Below, piece after piece: positions 54,572 to 63,907 of a stretch of 64,000 nucleotides of DNA; positions within the stretch are counted from its first letter, which is position 1, and each line of letters opens with the position of its first letter. Source of the stretch: UMGS1251 sp036666555 (lineage in GTDB: Bacteria; Bacillota; Clostridia; Lachnospirales; Lachnospiraceae); NCBI GenBank assembly GCA_036666555.1, contig JAVWVS010000010.1, forward strand, positions 4,500 to 68,499, written 5' to 3'. Below the pieces are notes generated by a model, which saw only the letters and a program-made list of their open reading frames with translations, had not been told where the DNA came from and ran no database searches. The position numbers and the translations under genes are program-made.

Positions 54572-55677
54572 GGCGGGTTCCTCTTTTCTTCAAGTATGCA
54601 TTCATGAAAGGATCTAGCCCTCCATCTAAAACTGCCTGCACATTTCCTGCCTCCATATTGGTTCTATGGTCCTTGACCAATGTATATGGTTGCATGATAT
54701 AAGACCTTATTTGATTACCGAAGCCAATCTCTTTGACTTCTCCACGGATTCCAGACACTTTTTCTGCTTGTTCCTGTTCTCTTTGGAGATATAATTTTGC
54801 CTTCAGCATCTGCATTGCTTTCTCTTTATTATTATGCTGAGAACGTTCATTTTGGCACTGCACCACAATTCCGGTGGGAAGATGGGTGATTCGAATGGCC
54901 GAAGAAGTTTTGTTGACATGCTGTCCACCTGCTCCACTGGCCCGATAAGTATCTATTTTCAAATCATCCTCAGCAATTTCCATATCCAAAGCTTCCTCAA
55001 TGTCCGGTATCACATCACAGGATGCAAAAGAAGTCTGTCTTTTCCCTGCCGCATTAAAAGGCGATATCCGTACTAACCGATGTACCCCTTTTTCTGACTG
55101 CAAATATCCATAGGCATTTTCTCCGCTAACCTGAAAGGTGACCCCCTTAATCCCGGTAATATCACCATCCAAATAGTCAAGAACTTCTATGGAAAATCCT
55201 TTCTTTTCTGCCCAGCGGTTATACATTCGATATAAAATCTCCGCCCAGTCACAGGATTCGGTTCCACCGGCACCTGCATGCAAGGTTACAATTGCATCGT
55301 CACTGTCATATTCTCCGGATAATAGGGTCTGTACTCGGAGCTCTTCATACTTTTCTTCGAACTCGGCTAATTCCTTTTGAATTTCCCCTACCATTCCTCC
55401 ATCGTTTTCTTCATAAGCCATATCAATTAAGATTCCAATATCTTCTTGGGTCGTGGCTAACTCTGCCATAGTCTTTAACACATCTTGAAGTCCCTTTAGT
55501 TCCCTCATAATGTGTCTGGAGCTTTCTGCATGGTCCCAAAACCCTGTTTCTGACATCTTATGTTCTAACTCTTCTACCCGTTTTTCCTTTGCAGGCAGGT
55601 CAAAGTGAATCCCTCATTTCCTGCAATGGTTCTTCATAAGAATGAATTGTACTTTTCAATTGGTCTAACTCAACCAT
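54564..55677 (-). CDS. prfB: Peptide chain release factor 2 with programmed +1 frameshift
   Basis: The full gene needs two frames. The first opens at ATG 55675-55677 (GAGGTGA upstream), gives 25 codons ending MRDSL, and meets TGA at 55600-55602. Shifting +1 at CTT TGA C continues DLPAKEKRVEELEHKMSETGFWD and runs to 54564. The main part has the stop-recognition and GGQ motifs (RASGAGGQHVNKTSSAIRITH, split here by eye) and ends near KKRGTRHG. RF2 reads UGA and UAA. Low RF2 makes ribosomes pause at the early UGA and shift, so the protein controls its own level. Confidence 0.96.
55600..55605 (-). other. Programmed +1 frameshift site in prfB (CTT TGA)
   Basis: On the minus strand CTT TGA C is preceded by GAGGGATTCA. 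The Shine-Dalgarno-like AGGG is five bases before CTT, somewhat further than the three in the textbook AGGGGGTATCTTTGAC arrangement. Confidence 0.92.
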
Positions 55678-55718
55678 GCTCTCACCTCTTTACGCTTTAT
55701 TTTCTTTCTGACTACCGC

Positions 55719-58286
55719 TTAGTTTTTACCACAACATTGTTTATATTTCTTTCCGCTGCCACATGGACACGGATCATTGGGATACACTTTCTTTTCTTCT
55801 CGTTTTTTTGGTGTATGGGCTACACTTTCATCTTTATTTGTCCCGGTCACTTTAGCCACCTGTTCCCGTTCTACTTTTTGTTCAATTTGAATATGCAGCA
55901 ATGTACGAACCGTATCTTCCGTAATTCCGTTGGTCATGGCTCCAAACATCTCATATCCCACCATCTTATATTCCACCAGCGGATCCCTTTGTCCATAAGC
56001 CTGTAGTCCAATTCCCTGACGCATCTGATCCATATCATCAATATGGGCCATCCATTTGGCATCAATGACTTTCAGCAAGACCACCCGCTCGATTTCTCTT
56101 AAATGCTCTGCTTCTGGAAATTCTGCTTCTTTTGCTTCATATGCTTTGACTGCCCGTTCCTTCAGCATATGTTTTAATTCTTTCTGTTCCATCTGCTGTA
56201 CTTCATCAAAGTGTACCGGTCTCATGGGAATCGTTGCAAGAAGGCTCACATTCAGCTCTCGCAAATCCCACTCTTCCGCCTCCTGGTCTTGAGAAACACA
56301 CGCATCCACCGTATTTTCTACATAATCTGTAAGCATGTGATAAATAGAATCTCTCATGCTTTCTCCATCTAAGACCCGACGTCTTTCTTCATATATAATT
56401 TCCCTTTGTTCATTCATGACCTGGTCATATTCCAGCAAATTCTTACGAATCCCAAAGTTATTACTTTCAATCTTTTTCTGTGCTTTTTCAATGGCATTGG
56501 AAAGCATCTTATGTTCGATCTGTTCGCCGTCTTCCACGCCAAGAGTATTGAAAATTCCCATCAGACGTTCAGAACCAAATAATCGCATCAAATCATCTTC
56601 TAAGGAGATATAGAATCTGGATTCTCCCGGATCTCCTTGCCGACCGGAACGTCCACGCAGCTGATTATCAATACGTCTGGATTCATGTCGCTCTGTGCCG
56701 ATAATTTTCAACCCACCGGCTACCTTTGCTTCGTCATCTAGTTTAATATCGGTACCACGCCCAGCCATGTTGGTTGCAATGGTAACTGCACTGTGAGCTC
56801 CTGCCTGTGCCACGATTTCGGCCTCCAGCTCATGGAATTTTGCGTTCAATACGTTGTGCTTGATTCCTGTCTTTTTCAACATGGTACTCAGCAGTTCTGA
56901 TGTTTCAATGGTAATAGTACCTACCAAAACAGGCTGTCCTTTTTTATGAGCTTCTACAATTTCTTCAATAACCGCTTGGAATTTTTCCAGTTTGGTCTTG
57001 TAAACTGCATCTTCCATATCATTTCGAAGAACCGGCACATTGGTAGGAATTTCGATTACATCCATTCCATAAATATCTCGAAACTCTTTTTCCTCGGTAA
57101 GAGCAGTACCTGTCATACCACTTTTCTTTTCATATTTATTAAACAAATTCTGGAAGGTAATTGTGGCAAGCGTTTTGCTCTCTCGCTTTACCTGCACATG
57201 TTCTTTGGCTTCTATAGCCTGATGAAGTCCGTCTGAATAGCGGCGTCCCGGCATAATACGTCCAGTGAATTCATCTACAATCATGACTTCTTGATCTTGA
57301 TTCACTACATAGTCCTGATCACGGAACATCAAGTTATGTGCCCGCAGTGCTAAGATAATATTGTGCTGAATCTCCAAGTTCTCCGGATCCGCAAGATTAT
57401 CCACATGGAAGAATTTTTCCACTTTTTTCACACCATCTTCCGTTAAATTGACGGTTTTTTCTTTTTCATTGACAATAAAATCTCCGGATTCCTCAATATC
57501 TTCACCCATGATGGCATTCATTTTCGAAAACTCACCACTGGCCTCTCCACGGTCCAACTGTCTGGCCAGAATATCGCTGGCTTCATATAATTTCGTAGAT
57601 TTACCGCTTTGGCCCGATATGATCAAGGGTGTTCTGGCTTCATCAATCAACACGGAATCCACTTCGTCAATGACTGCAAAGGGAAGTCCCCGCTGCACCA
57701 GCTGTTCTTTATAAATCACCATGTTGTCTCTTAGATAATCAAATCCCAGTTCATTATTCGTCACATAAGTAACATCACAGTCATATGCTGCACGGCGTTC
57801 ATCATTATCCATTTCATTTAAAACGACTCCTACCGTAAGCCCCAGAAATTCATGTACTTTCCCCATCCATTCAGAGTCACGCTTTGCCAAGTAATCATTT
57901 ACTGTGACAATATGTACGCCATTGCCTGTAAGGGCATTCAAATAAGCCGGCAGTGTGGAAACCAATGTTTTTCCTTCTCCGGTTCTCATCTCTGCAATAC
58001 GTCCCTGATGAAGCACAATTCCACCTGCAATCTGTACCCGGTAGTGTTTCATTCCAATAGAACGAACCGCCGCTTCTCTCACCGTTGCATACGCTTCCGG
58101 CAAAATATCATCTAACGTTTCTCCATTTTCCAATCGTTCTTTAAATTCCGGTGTCTTCGCCTTTAGCTCCCCATCCGATAATTTCTGCATCTCTAAGTCT
58201 AATGCCTCCACCCGATCCACGATTGGATAGATGCGTTTTAATTCATTTTCACTATGTGTTCCAAATATTTTCTGTACTAGACCCAT
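55719..58286 (-). CDS. secA: Preprotein translocase ATPase SecA
   Basis: The 855-residue protein has Walker A GEGKTLVS in MRTGEGKT, the [11 protein letters not shown] and [20 protein letters not shown] segments, [22 protein letters not shown], and a C-terminal SecB/ribosome zinc motif [14 protein letters not shown]. It drives secretion through SecYEG at the membrane. The linker before the zinc motif is short. A good promoter lies 40 bases upstream next to a 14-bp palindrome. prfB follows after 41 bases, as in many Clostridia. Confidence 0.98.
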   Translation of the reverse strand: MGLVQKIFGTHSENELKRIYPIVDRVEALDLEMQKLSDGELKAKTPEFKERLENGETLDDILPEAYATVREAAVRSIGMKHYRVQIAGGIVLHQGRIAEMRTGEGKTLVSTLPAYLNALTGNGVHIVTVNDYLAKRDSEWMGKVHEFLGLTVGVVLNEMDNDERRAAYDCDVTYVTNNELGFDYLRDNMVIYKEQLVQRGLPFAVIDEVDSVLIDEARTPLIISGQSGKSTKLYEASDILARQLDRGEASGEFSKMNAIMGEDIEESGDFIVNEKEKTVNLTEDGVKKVEKFFHVDNLADPENLEIQHNIILALRAHNLMFRDQDYVVNQDQEVMIVDEFTGRIMPGRRYSDGLHQAIEAKEHVQVKRESKTLATITFQNLFNKYEKKSGMTGTALTEEKEFRDIYGMDVIEIPTNVPVLRNDMEDAVYKTKLEKFQAVIEEIVEAHKKGQPVLVGTITIETSELLSTMLKKTGIKHNVLNAKFHELEAEIVAQAGAHSAVTIATNMAGRGTDIKLDDEAKVAGGLKIIGTERHESRRIDNQLRGRSGRQGDPGESRFYISLEDDLMRLFGSERLMGIFNTLGVEDGEQIEHKMLSNAIEKAQKKIESNNFGIRKNLLEYDQVMNEQREIIYEERRRVLDGESMRDSIYHMLTDYVENTVDACVSQDQEAEEWDLRELNVSLLATIPMRPVHFDEVQQMEQKELKHMLKERAVKAYEAKEAEFPEAEHLREIERVVLLKVIDAKWMAHIDDMDQMRQGIGLQAYGQRDPLVEYKMVGYEMFGAMTNGITEDTVRTLLHIQIEQKVEREQVAKVTGTNKDESVAHTPKKREEKKVYPNDPCPCGSGKKYKQCCGKN

Positions 58287-58325
58287 TATGATTACTCCTT
58301 GTTCTGTAAATTCACTTTATCCCCT

Positions 58326-58369
58326 ATTCTATCACTATATAACATCCAGTTCAACCAGTTTATAAACTG
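58326..58369 (-). promoter_or_regulatory. secA promoter with adjacent 14-bp palindrome
   Basis: TTGAAC (58349-58354) and TAGAAT (58326-58331) on the minus strand are 17 bases apart. Just upstream, 58356-58369 reads CAGTTTATAAACTG, a perfect palindrome that could bind a dimeric regulator. Confidence 0.6.
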
Positions 58370-58392
58370 TTCACAAACTCTTCCCGCCCTGT

Positions 58393-59160
58393 TTACAACT
58401 TTTTGACGACCTCGTAAGGGATCTTCCCTCCAAACAAATCCAGTGCACTTCCAATGGTGAAATCTATGATTCCACCACTTTCTTCCCGAAATCGTTCTAA
58501 ATCTGCAAGGGTGCCAATTCCACCCGCATACGTAATCCCCGGTAATTCACAAGTTCCAAGTAGCCTTACCAGTCCATGTTCCACACCGGCTGCTTTTCCC
58601 TCCTGGTCTACTCCATGAATCAGAAATTCATCGCAATATTCGGAAAGCTCCTGCAATATTTTTTTTGTTAAGCCAACCTTAGTAAATGTTTGCCAACGGT
58701 TGGTTACGATATAATATTCATCCTCTTTTTTTCGGCAGCTTAAATCCAGTACCACATGCTCTTTTCCTACTGCTCTTTCTAATTTCTTTAAATTTTCCCA
58801 GCAAATTTCTCCATTTTGGAATACATAGGACGTTACAATGACATGACTTGCCCCTTTTTCTAAATACACAGGTGCATTCTCAGCTGTAATGCCTCCCCCT
58901 ATCTGCATGCCTCCCGGATATGCTTTCAGCGCTTTCAAAGCTTGCATGTTCGTCGCTTCATAATAATCCGAGGTGGGTGGATTTAACAAAATGATATGAC
59001 CGCCCTTCAGATGGTCCTTCTGATAAAGTTTTGCATAAAAATCTGCTTCATAGGCAGATATGTAATTGGTGTGTGCCTGATTGTTTTGATCGGTCAACGT
59101 CCCACCTACAATCTGTTTCACTGCACCATTATGAATATCAATACATGGTCTAAATTTCAT
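58393..59160 (-). CDS. hisA: Eukaryotic-type HisA isomerase (ProFAR isomerase, HisAe)
   Basis: The 255-residue TIM barrel starts MKFRPCIDIHNGAVKQIVGG and has LNPPTSDYY, MQIGGGITAENA, VVLDLSCRK, IHGVDQEGKAAG and ITYAGGIGTLADLERF. These features fit the fungal/plant-like HisA branch that occurs in some Clostridia. It converts ProFAR to PRFAR in histidine synthesis. No other his gene is nearby. The ATG at 59158-59160 is chosen because GGAAGG lies close upstream; the open frame extends 40 codons further across a hairpin and a small lipoprotein gene, which argues against the longer start. Confidence 0.88.
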   Translation of the reverse strand: MKFRPCIDIHNGAVKQIVGGTLTDQNNQAHTNYISAYEADFYAKLYQKDHLKGGHIILLNPPTSDYYEATNMQALKALKAYPGGMQIGGGITAENAPVYLEKGASHVIVTSYVFQNGEICWENLKKLERAVGKEHVVLDLSCRKKEDEYYIVTNRWQTFTKVGLTKKILQELSEYCDEFLIHGVDQEGKAAGVEHGLVRLLGTCELPGITYAGGIGTLADLERFREESGGIIDFTIGSALDLFGGKIPYEVVKKL

Positions 59161-59174
59161 TGGTTTTCCTTCCT

Positions 59175-59216
59175 TACAAGAAAGCATTAGCTTCGAAAAG
59201 TTAATGCTTTCTTGTA
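59175..59216 (-). promoter_or_regulatory. Long hairpin just before hisA
   Basis: Arms 59175-59191 and 59200-59216 pair over 17 bp with one mismatch; two more pairs leave a TTCG tetraloop in the mRNA sense. It lies eight bases after the small lipoprotein stop and 14 before the hisA start, covering the bases next to its ribosome binding site. No U-tract follows. Confidence 0.7.
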
Positions 59217-59224
59217 CGCGTCTT

Positions 59225-59362
59225 CTATTGTCCGTTTGTCTTTCCGTCCATCGTAGTGGTATCATCAAGCATTCCATCATTCTTAGAGGTCGTGCAAGCT
59301 GCCATCTGACCCAATGCGCTGATACAAAGCATGCATAAAACCGCTTTCTTCCATCGTCTCAT
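59225..59362 (-). CDS. Small lipoprotein of 45 residues
   Basis: A short frame from ATG 59360-59362 to TAG 59225-59227 encodes MRRWKKAVLCMLCISALGQ, then a lipobox MAAC (lipidated C23), then a 22-residue polar tail rich in Thr and Asp. GGGAG lies 10 bases upstream of the ATG. The basic start, hydrophobic core and lipobox form a complete lipoprotein signal, which is unlikely by chance. The mature peptide is tiny and shows no known family. It lies between fbp and hisA on the same strand. Confidence 0.65.
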   Translation of the reverse strand: MRRWKKAVLCMLCISALGQMAACTTSKNDGMLDDTTTMDGKTNGQ

Positions 59363-59413
59363 GATTTCCATTCTCCCTTTCTGTAATATGTCCTTTTACA
59401 AAACATACTATTA

Positions 59414-59458
59414 CCAAAAAAGGTGAAACTATCCTTTTCCTTCAATGGAAGTTTCTGG
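59414..59458 (-). terminator. Terminator-like hairpin after fbp
   Basis: AAACTTCC pairs with GGATAGTTT (one bulge), and AAAAGG can pair with the later CCTTTT; CCTTTTTTGG supplies a U-rich end on the minus strand. It starts a few bases after the fbp stop. Confidence 0.5.
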
Positions 59459-59463
59459 CTTTT

Positions 59464-61416
59464 CTATATTTTTTCAGTAAGCAGACCACTTCGGTATGCA
59501 TTTAGCAGAGATTCCAAATCTACAATCCTATCTTTTAGTTCTTTTCCTACGTCCGTATCACCTACTACTCTACGTGCGACTGCACGTTTTACAACAATGC
59601 TGTCCGAGTGAATGTCACTTCCTTTTTTAATAGCGGCTTCTGTAGATTCAAATGGTTCGTGGGCAACCAAAATCAAACCATAAGAATTATAAATCAGCGT
59701 ATACCCTGCAATTCCGGTTTCTTTCTGATAGGCTTTTGCAAATCCGCCATCGATGACCAATACTTTTCCATCACATTTCACCGGATTCTCGCCACTTTTT
59801 TGCTTCACCGGAACATGGCCATTAATAATGTGAGAGCTTTCTCCCGAAAGTCCAAATTCTTCCAGAATTCCGTCCATCACTTTTTCATCCTCTAACAGAT
59901 GGTAATAGGGATTCTTTTTCTCCATGTGGGTTTCCTTATCACTTAAGAAGTAGCGTTCAAATGTGGCCATCTTGTCTTTCCCAAACAAAGGGGAATTTTC
60001 ATGCAGCCAGACATACCACATCATATCCTTTCCTCGTTCCTTTTCTTTGGGATCAATGGCAGAAAATCCTTTTCGGATATAACTTTCCAATACTTCGTAT
60101 AACGCTTTCCCTTGATACACTCGGTTATAAATCTTTACTTTTTTCAATGTCCCATCTTCATTCAGTGGCACACATCCATGATATAAAAGATTCGAATTAT
60201 AGACTTTGAAAAGACTGCCTTTATTCAAAAGAAATCGCATATGTTCCTGCATTTTTTCACAATTTAAAAATGCGGACTGGAGACGCTCCATCACTTCTTC
60301 TTCCTCTTTGGTGAGCATATAGGGGCGTTTCGGATCCACTGTCGGGAAATTCGCATCCAACAGATCATATTCTTTTTCATCGATGGTAATCTTTCCGGTT
60401 TCATAATCAATTCGATGTAGCAGGTTACGGCTGTCTAGTCCAAACCCTGGATTTCGTTTGATAACCTGCCCTTCCAATTTAAATTGGATGATTGAAATAG
60501 CTTTGTGCATGCGAATATCCATCTCTACTTCCGAAGCATTGTACCCGGGGGAACCTTTGATTCCAAAGCAAGTACAAGGATCATCCTGATAAGTCTTCAG
60601 TGCAAAGGTAGCCAGTGGAAGTAAATTGATTCCATAACCATCTTCCAAAATATCTAAGTTTGCATATCTGGCACAAATGCGGACTACATTGGCAATACAA
60701 GATCTTTGTCCTGCTGCTGCCCCCATCCAAAGCACATCATGATTCCCCCACTGGATATCTATGGAATGATACTCCATCAGTTTATCCATAATAATATGAG
60801 GACCGGGTCCCCGATCAAAAATATCTCCTACAATATGTAAGTGATCCACCACCAGTCTCTGAATCAATTCGCTGAGTGCTACAATAAACGGTTCCGCCCG
60901 ACCCACACGAATAATTGCATTGATGATTTCATTGTAATAAGATTCTTTGTCAGTAATTTCTGCCTTTTCTGTAATCAATTCTTCAATGACATAGGCGAAA
61001 TCCTTTGGCAGTGCTTTTCGTACTTTGGATCTGGTATATTTACTGGCTGCACGCTTTGTCACTTCCACAAGGCGATACAGTGTAATCTTATACCAGTCAT
61101 CCATATTTGGTTCTGTTTTTATGATTTGCTCCATTTTTTCTCTGGGATAATAAATAAGAGTAGCCAGAGATTGTTTGTCTGTGCTACTCATAGTATTCCC
61201 AAATACGTCATCGATTTTTCTGCGTACAGACCCCGAACCATTTTTCAACACGTGAGAAAATGCTTCGTACTCCCCATGAATATCCGTCAAAAAATGTTCT
61301 GTCCCTTTGGGCAGATTTAAAATCGCCTGTAAATTAATAATCTCCGTTGATGCCAATGCAATGGATGGATACAATTCTGAAAGCCTTTCCAAATACTTCA
61401 TTTCTAACCCTTTCAT
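59464..61416 (-). CDS. fbp: Class III fructose-1,6-bisphosphatase
   Basis: The 650-residue protein belongs to the metallophosphoesterase-type (Firmicute) fructose bisphosphatases. Metal-binding stretches are LTDIHGEYEAF, GDIFDRGPGPHIIMDKL, WGNHDVLWMGAAAG and INGHVPVK, with a late VIDGGFAKAY. It converts fructose-1,6-bisphosphate to fructose-6-phosphate in gluconeogenesis. The ATG at 61414-61416 is chosen because GGAGG lies seven bases upstream; the open frame runs 17 codons further into the end of dapB. It sits 40 bases after dapB on the same strand. Confidence 0.95.
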   Translation of the reverse strand: MKGLEMKYLERLSELYPSIALASTEIINLQAILNLPKGTEHFLTDIHGEYEAFSHVLKNGSGSVRRKIDDVFGNTMSSTDKQSLATLIYYPREKMEQIIKTEPNMDDWYKITLYRLVEVTKRAASKYTRSKVRKALPKDFAYVIEELITEKAEITDKESYYNEIINAIIRVGRAEPFIVALSELIQRLVVDHLHIVGDIFDRGPGPHIIMDKLMEYHSIDIQWGNHDVLWMGAAAGQRSCIANVVRICARYANLDILEDGYGINLLPLATFALKTYQDDPCTCFGIKGSPGYNASEVEMDIRMHKAISIIQFKLEGQVIKRNPGFGLDSRNLLHRIDYETGKITIDEKEYDLLDANFPTVDPKRPYMLTKEEEEVMERLQSAFLNCEKMQEHMRFLLNKGSLFKVYNSNLLYHGCVPLNEDGTLKKVKIYNRVYQGKALYEVLESYIRKGFSAIDPKEKERGKDMMWYVWLHENSPLFGKDKMATFERYFLSDKETHMEKKNPYYHLLEDEKVMDGILEEFGLSGESSHIINGHVPVKQKSGENPVKCDGKVLVIDGGFAKAYQKETGIAGYTLIYNSYGLILVAHEPFESTEAAIKKGSDIHSDSIVVKRAVARRVVGDTDVGKELKDRIVDLESLLNAYRSGLLTEKI

Positions 61417-61456
61417 ACGCTTCCTCCCCGCCGTATTCCCACGGCTACATACTTTA

Positions 61457-62215
61457 TTAGAGTTCAATTACATCGCTCATATCATACATCCCCGCCGGTT
61501 TTCCCGCCAAAAATTTCGATGCTTCTACTGCACCTTTGCCAAATACTGCTTTGGAATATGCGGTATGTTTGAACTCAATGACTTCATCCTGCCCTGCAAA
61601 TATCACTTCATGTTCTCCTACAATAGAGCCACCTCTCACTGCAGAGATTCCAATTTCTTTTTTCTCTCTTTTTTCTCTTTTCTGACTGCGGTCATAGGTA
61701 TAGGTGTATTCCTGATTCAACTGATCATTAATCGCATCTGCAAGTGCAAGTGCCGTTCCGCTTGGCGCATCTACTTTTTGATTATGATGTTTTTCTACCA
61801 GTTCCATATCATATCCTGCAGGTGCCAGTACTTTCGCCGCATCTCTCACTAATTTAAGCAGTAGATTAATCCCCATAGACATATTGGCCGATTTTAATAT
61901 TGCCGTCTTTTCACTGGCTTCTTTTACATGCTGCAACTGCTCCTTGGAAAGTCCGGTTGTACACAATACCACCGGCATCTTTTTTTCCTCACAGTAGGTA
62001 AGCAGGGGATCCACTGCTGCTGCATTGGAAAAATCAATCACTACATCCGCCTCTACCTGACATTCGTCCATAGTCTGAAACACCGGATACTCATTGGCAA
62101 TTCCTGTAAACGGATCCACTCCAGCTACAATCTTGGCCTCTCCATCTTCTTTTAGAAATTCGGTAATAACTCTTCCCATCTTTCCATTACAACCATGCAT
62201 GATTACTTTTACCAT
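61457..62215 (-). CDS. dapB: 4-hydroxy-tetrahydrodipicolinate reductase
   Basis: The 252-residue protein has the NAD(P)-binding start IMHGCNGKMGRVI, the VVIDFSNAAAV strand, LCTTGLSKEQ, SANMSMGINLLL, the catalytic EKHHNQKVDAPSGTAL region, and SVRGGSIVGEHEV-like ISAVRGGSIVGEH. It performs the second step of the lysine/diaminopimelate branch. The ATG at 62213-62215 with AGGAGG upstream is chosen; the longer frame crosses the hairpin after dapA. The gene follows dapA. Confidence 0.96.
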   Translation of the reverse strand: MVKVIMHGCNGKMGRVITEFLKEDGEAKIVAGVDPFTGIANEYPVFQTMDECQVEADVVIDFSNAAAVDPLLTYCEEKKMPVVLCTTGLSKEQLQHVKEASEKTAILKSANMSMGINLLLKLVRDAAKVLAPAGYDMELVEKHHNQKVDAPSGTALALADAINDQLNQEYTYTYDRSQKREKREKKEIGISAVRGGSIVGEHEVIFAGQDEVIEFKHTAYSKAVFGKGAVEASKFLAGKPAGMYDMSDVIEL

Positions 62216-62234
62216 GTCCTCTTTCCTCCTATTG

Positions 62235-62293
62235 AAAGAAAGGATATCATACACGTATATATTCATATCCGCTATACGATATCCCTTTTCTTT
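62235..62293 (-). promoter_or_regulatory. Imperfect long hairpin between dapA and dapB
   Basis: Arms 62278-62293 and 62235-62248 pair over about 14 bp with two bulges, and inner TATAC/GTATA-like bases lengthen the stem. It ends just before the dapB ribosome binding site. There is no U-tract, so processing or stabilisation is more likely than termination. Confidence 0.5.
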
Positions 62294-62309
62294 TTATCTA
62301 TCATTGGCT

Positions 62310-63200
62310 CTACGCCAGTGTGATTCCAAAATCTTTCATTGCTTTTGCCAGTGGTTCCACATGTTCCTTGGAAAGTTCTGTCAGCGGCATCCGTAACGAT
62401 CCCACATCCATTCCCATCAAGTTCATTGCTTTCTTAACCGGAATCGGATTCACCTCACAAAATAAGGCATCAATCAAAGGCAGTGCTCTTAATTGAATAT
62501 CCCTGCTTCCTTTTACATCTCCTGAGAGAAATTTTGCACACATCTCATGAGTCTCTTTGGGTGCAACATTAGACAATACGGAAATCACTCCAATACCACC
62601 CAGCGACATCAGTGGAACTACCTGATCATCATTCCCGGAATATAAATCTATCTTTCCATCTGTCAAATTCATGATTTTGGCAACTTGGGAAATATTTCCA
62701 GATGCTTCTTTGATTCCCACAATATTATCTACATTCTTTACCAATGCAGCAGCTGTGGCTGGTTCAATATTACAGCCGGTTCTGCTTGCCACATTATACA
62801 TAATAATCGGCGTCTTCACTTCATTGGCAATGGTTGTATAATGACCAATCAGACCTTTTTGTGTTGCTTTATTATAGTAAGGTGTGACTAACAACAGCCC
62901 ATCCACTCCATAATCGGATGCTTCTTTTGACATCTCACAAGCTGTACGGGTACAATTCGAACCCGTCCCTGCAATGACCGGAATCCTGCCCTTTGCAAAT
63001 TCTACTGTCTTTTTAATACAGCTTAAATGTTCCTCTTCCGTCATGGTAGACGCTTCTCCCGTCGTCCCACAAATAATAATGCTATCTGTACCGTTATCAC
63101 AATGATAATCGACTAACTGCTCTAACTTTTCATAATTAATACTTCCATCTGCACAAAATGGCGTAATAATCGCCACCCCGGCACCTGTAAAAATAGCCAT
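62310..63200 (-). CDS. dapA: 4-hydroxy-tetrahydrodipicolinate synthase
   Basis: The 296-residue TIM-barrel aldolase has GTTGEASTMTEEEHL, the catalytic Tyr in IIMYNVASRTG, the Schiff-base Lys in GIKEASGN, and GGIGVISVLSNVAP. It condenses pyruvate with aspartate semialdehyde, the first step towards diaminopimelate and lysine. A near-consensus promoter lies 36 bases upstream, and AAGGAGG precedes the ATG. Confidence 0.97.
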   Translation of the reverse strand: MAIFTGAGVAIITPFCADGSINYEKLEQLVDYHCDNGTDSIIICGTTGEASTMTEEEHLSCIKKTVEFAKGRIPVIAGTGSNCTRTACEMSKEASDYGVDGLLLVTPYYNKATQKGLIGHYTTIANEVKTPIIMYNVASRTGCNIEPATAAALVKNVDNIVGIKEASGNISQVAKIMNLTDGKIDLYSGNDDQVVPLMSLGGIGVISVLSNVAPKETHEMCAKFLSGDVKGSRDIQLRALPLIDALFCEVNPIPVKKAMNLMGMDVGSLRMPLTELSKEHVEPLAKAMKDFGITLA

Positions 63201-63235
63201 TGTAACTCCTCCTTAACATCGCTTTTCTATTGAAA

Positions 63236-63264
63236 ATTTTATCATTAATTATCACCGATGTCAA
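63236..63264 (-). promoter_or_regulatory. Strong sigma-A promoter for dapA-dapB
   Basis: TTGACA (63259-63264, consensus) and TAAAAT (63236-63241) on the minus strand are 17 bases apart, 36 bases before the dapA start. No riboswitch-sized leader fits in the gap. Confidence 0.8.
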
Positions 63265-63277
63265 TGGAAGTCCATTT

Positions 63278-63907
63278 TTATTCTTCGAGGCATTCTAATT
63301 TACTAACGGACACTTCATACGCAATCCGTTTCTCTGTTTCCATTTCTGAAAGTTTTTTAACATATTCTCTGCTTTGAATTCTTCCCAACACCTGAACATG
63401 TTCCCCCACTTGAAAACCTGCAGCAAATCTAGCATTTCTGCCCCAACAGATGCAGGGTATGTAATCGGATTTTCCATATGGTCTGTTCACCGCCAGCAAA
63501 AGATCTGCGATTTCCCGTCCCAATGGAGTCTTTCGATAAATAGGCGATTTACAAATATAGCCATCCAGCAATACCACATTGGTTTTAGCTCCATCCAATT
63601 CTTCCTCCACAAATAGTACTTCCCTTGCGAATACGGATAATACAAGACGGTTTTTTTGTTCGTCATGCCGATTATAGGATCTGAATTGCCCGCTAATGCA
63701 AATATATTCCCCCGTATAATCTTGTGTAACATCAATTAATCTTTCCGAAACCATAATCGGAATACGGTCATCCGAGTTGCTTAACCTTTTCACGAGTACT
63801 TCTACCATATAAAAGCCTTCTCCGAATACTTCGTGGCTGAACATAAAACCCGACGCCACCTCCCCCATAATAGTTACTTGGTTATTTTCAATAATCTTAT
63901 CTGACAT
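63278..63907 (-). CDS. SSB-like OB-fold protein
   Basis: The 209-residue protein appears to hold two OB folds. The first (about 8-100) reads NNQVTIMGEVAS, FYMVEVLVKRLS and DYTGEYICISGQFRSYN. The second (about 112-205) reads NVVLLDGYICKSPIYRKTPLGREIADLLLAVNR and GEHVQVLGRIQSREY, which is SSB-like. It should bind single-stranded DNA, but it lacks the acidic SSB tail, so it is not the main SSB. The ATG at 63905-63907 (MSDKII) is favoured with GGGAG upstream; an in-frame ATG 27 codons earlier has no clear ribosome binding site. Confidence 0.75.
   Translation of the reverse strand: MSDKIIENNQVTIMGEVASGFMFSHEVFGEGFYMVEVLVKRLSNSDDRIPIMVSERLIDVTQDYTGEYICISGQFRSYNRHDEQKNRLVLSVFAREVLFVEEELDGAKTNVVLLDGYICKSPIYRKTPLGREIADLLLAVNRPYGKSDYIPCICWGRNARFAAGFQVGEHVQVLGRIQSREYVKKLSEMETEKRIAYEVSVSKLECLEE

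Noticed and set aside
54564..55556. Release factor 2 as a simple ORF starting at MSETGFWD
   Set aside because: The first 25 codons and the TGA slip site upstream show the real gene starts at 55677 with a +1 frameshift.
59161..59280. 40-codon upstream extension of hisA
   Set aside because: It crosses a hairpin and the small lipoprotein gene, and relatives start at MKFRPCIDIH.
60841..61320. Open frame of 159 codons on the plus strand opposite fbp
   Set aside because: Antisense to the conserved phosphatase; composition is that of a mirrored coding strand.
61307..61852. Open frame of 181 codons on the plus strand opposite dapB
   Set aside because: Covers dapB and the fbp start in antisense; no family resemblance.
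63201..63277. Lysine riboswitch before dapA
   Set aside because: The promoter is 36 bases from the start codon, leaving no room for a riboswitch of about 170 bases.
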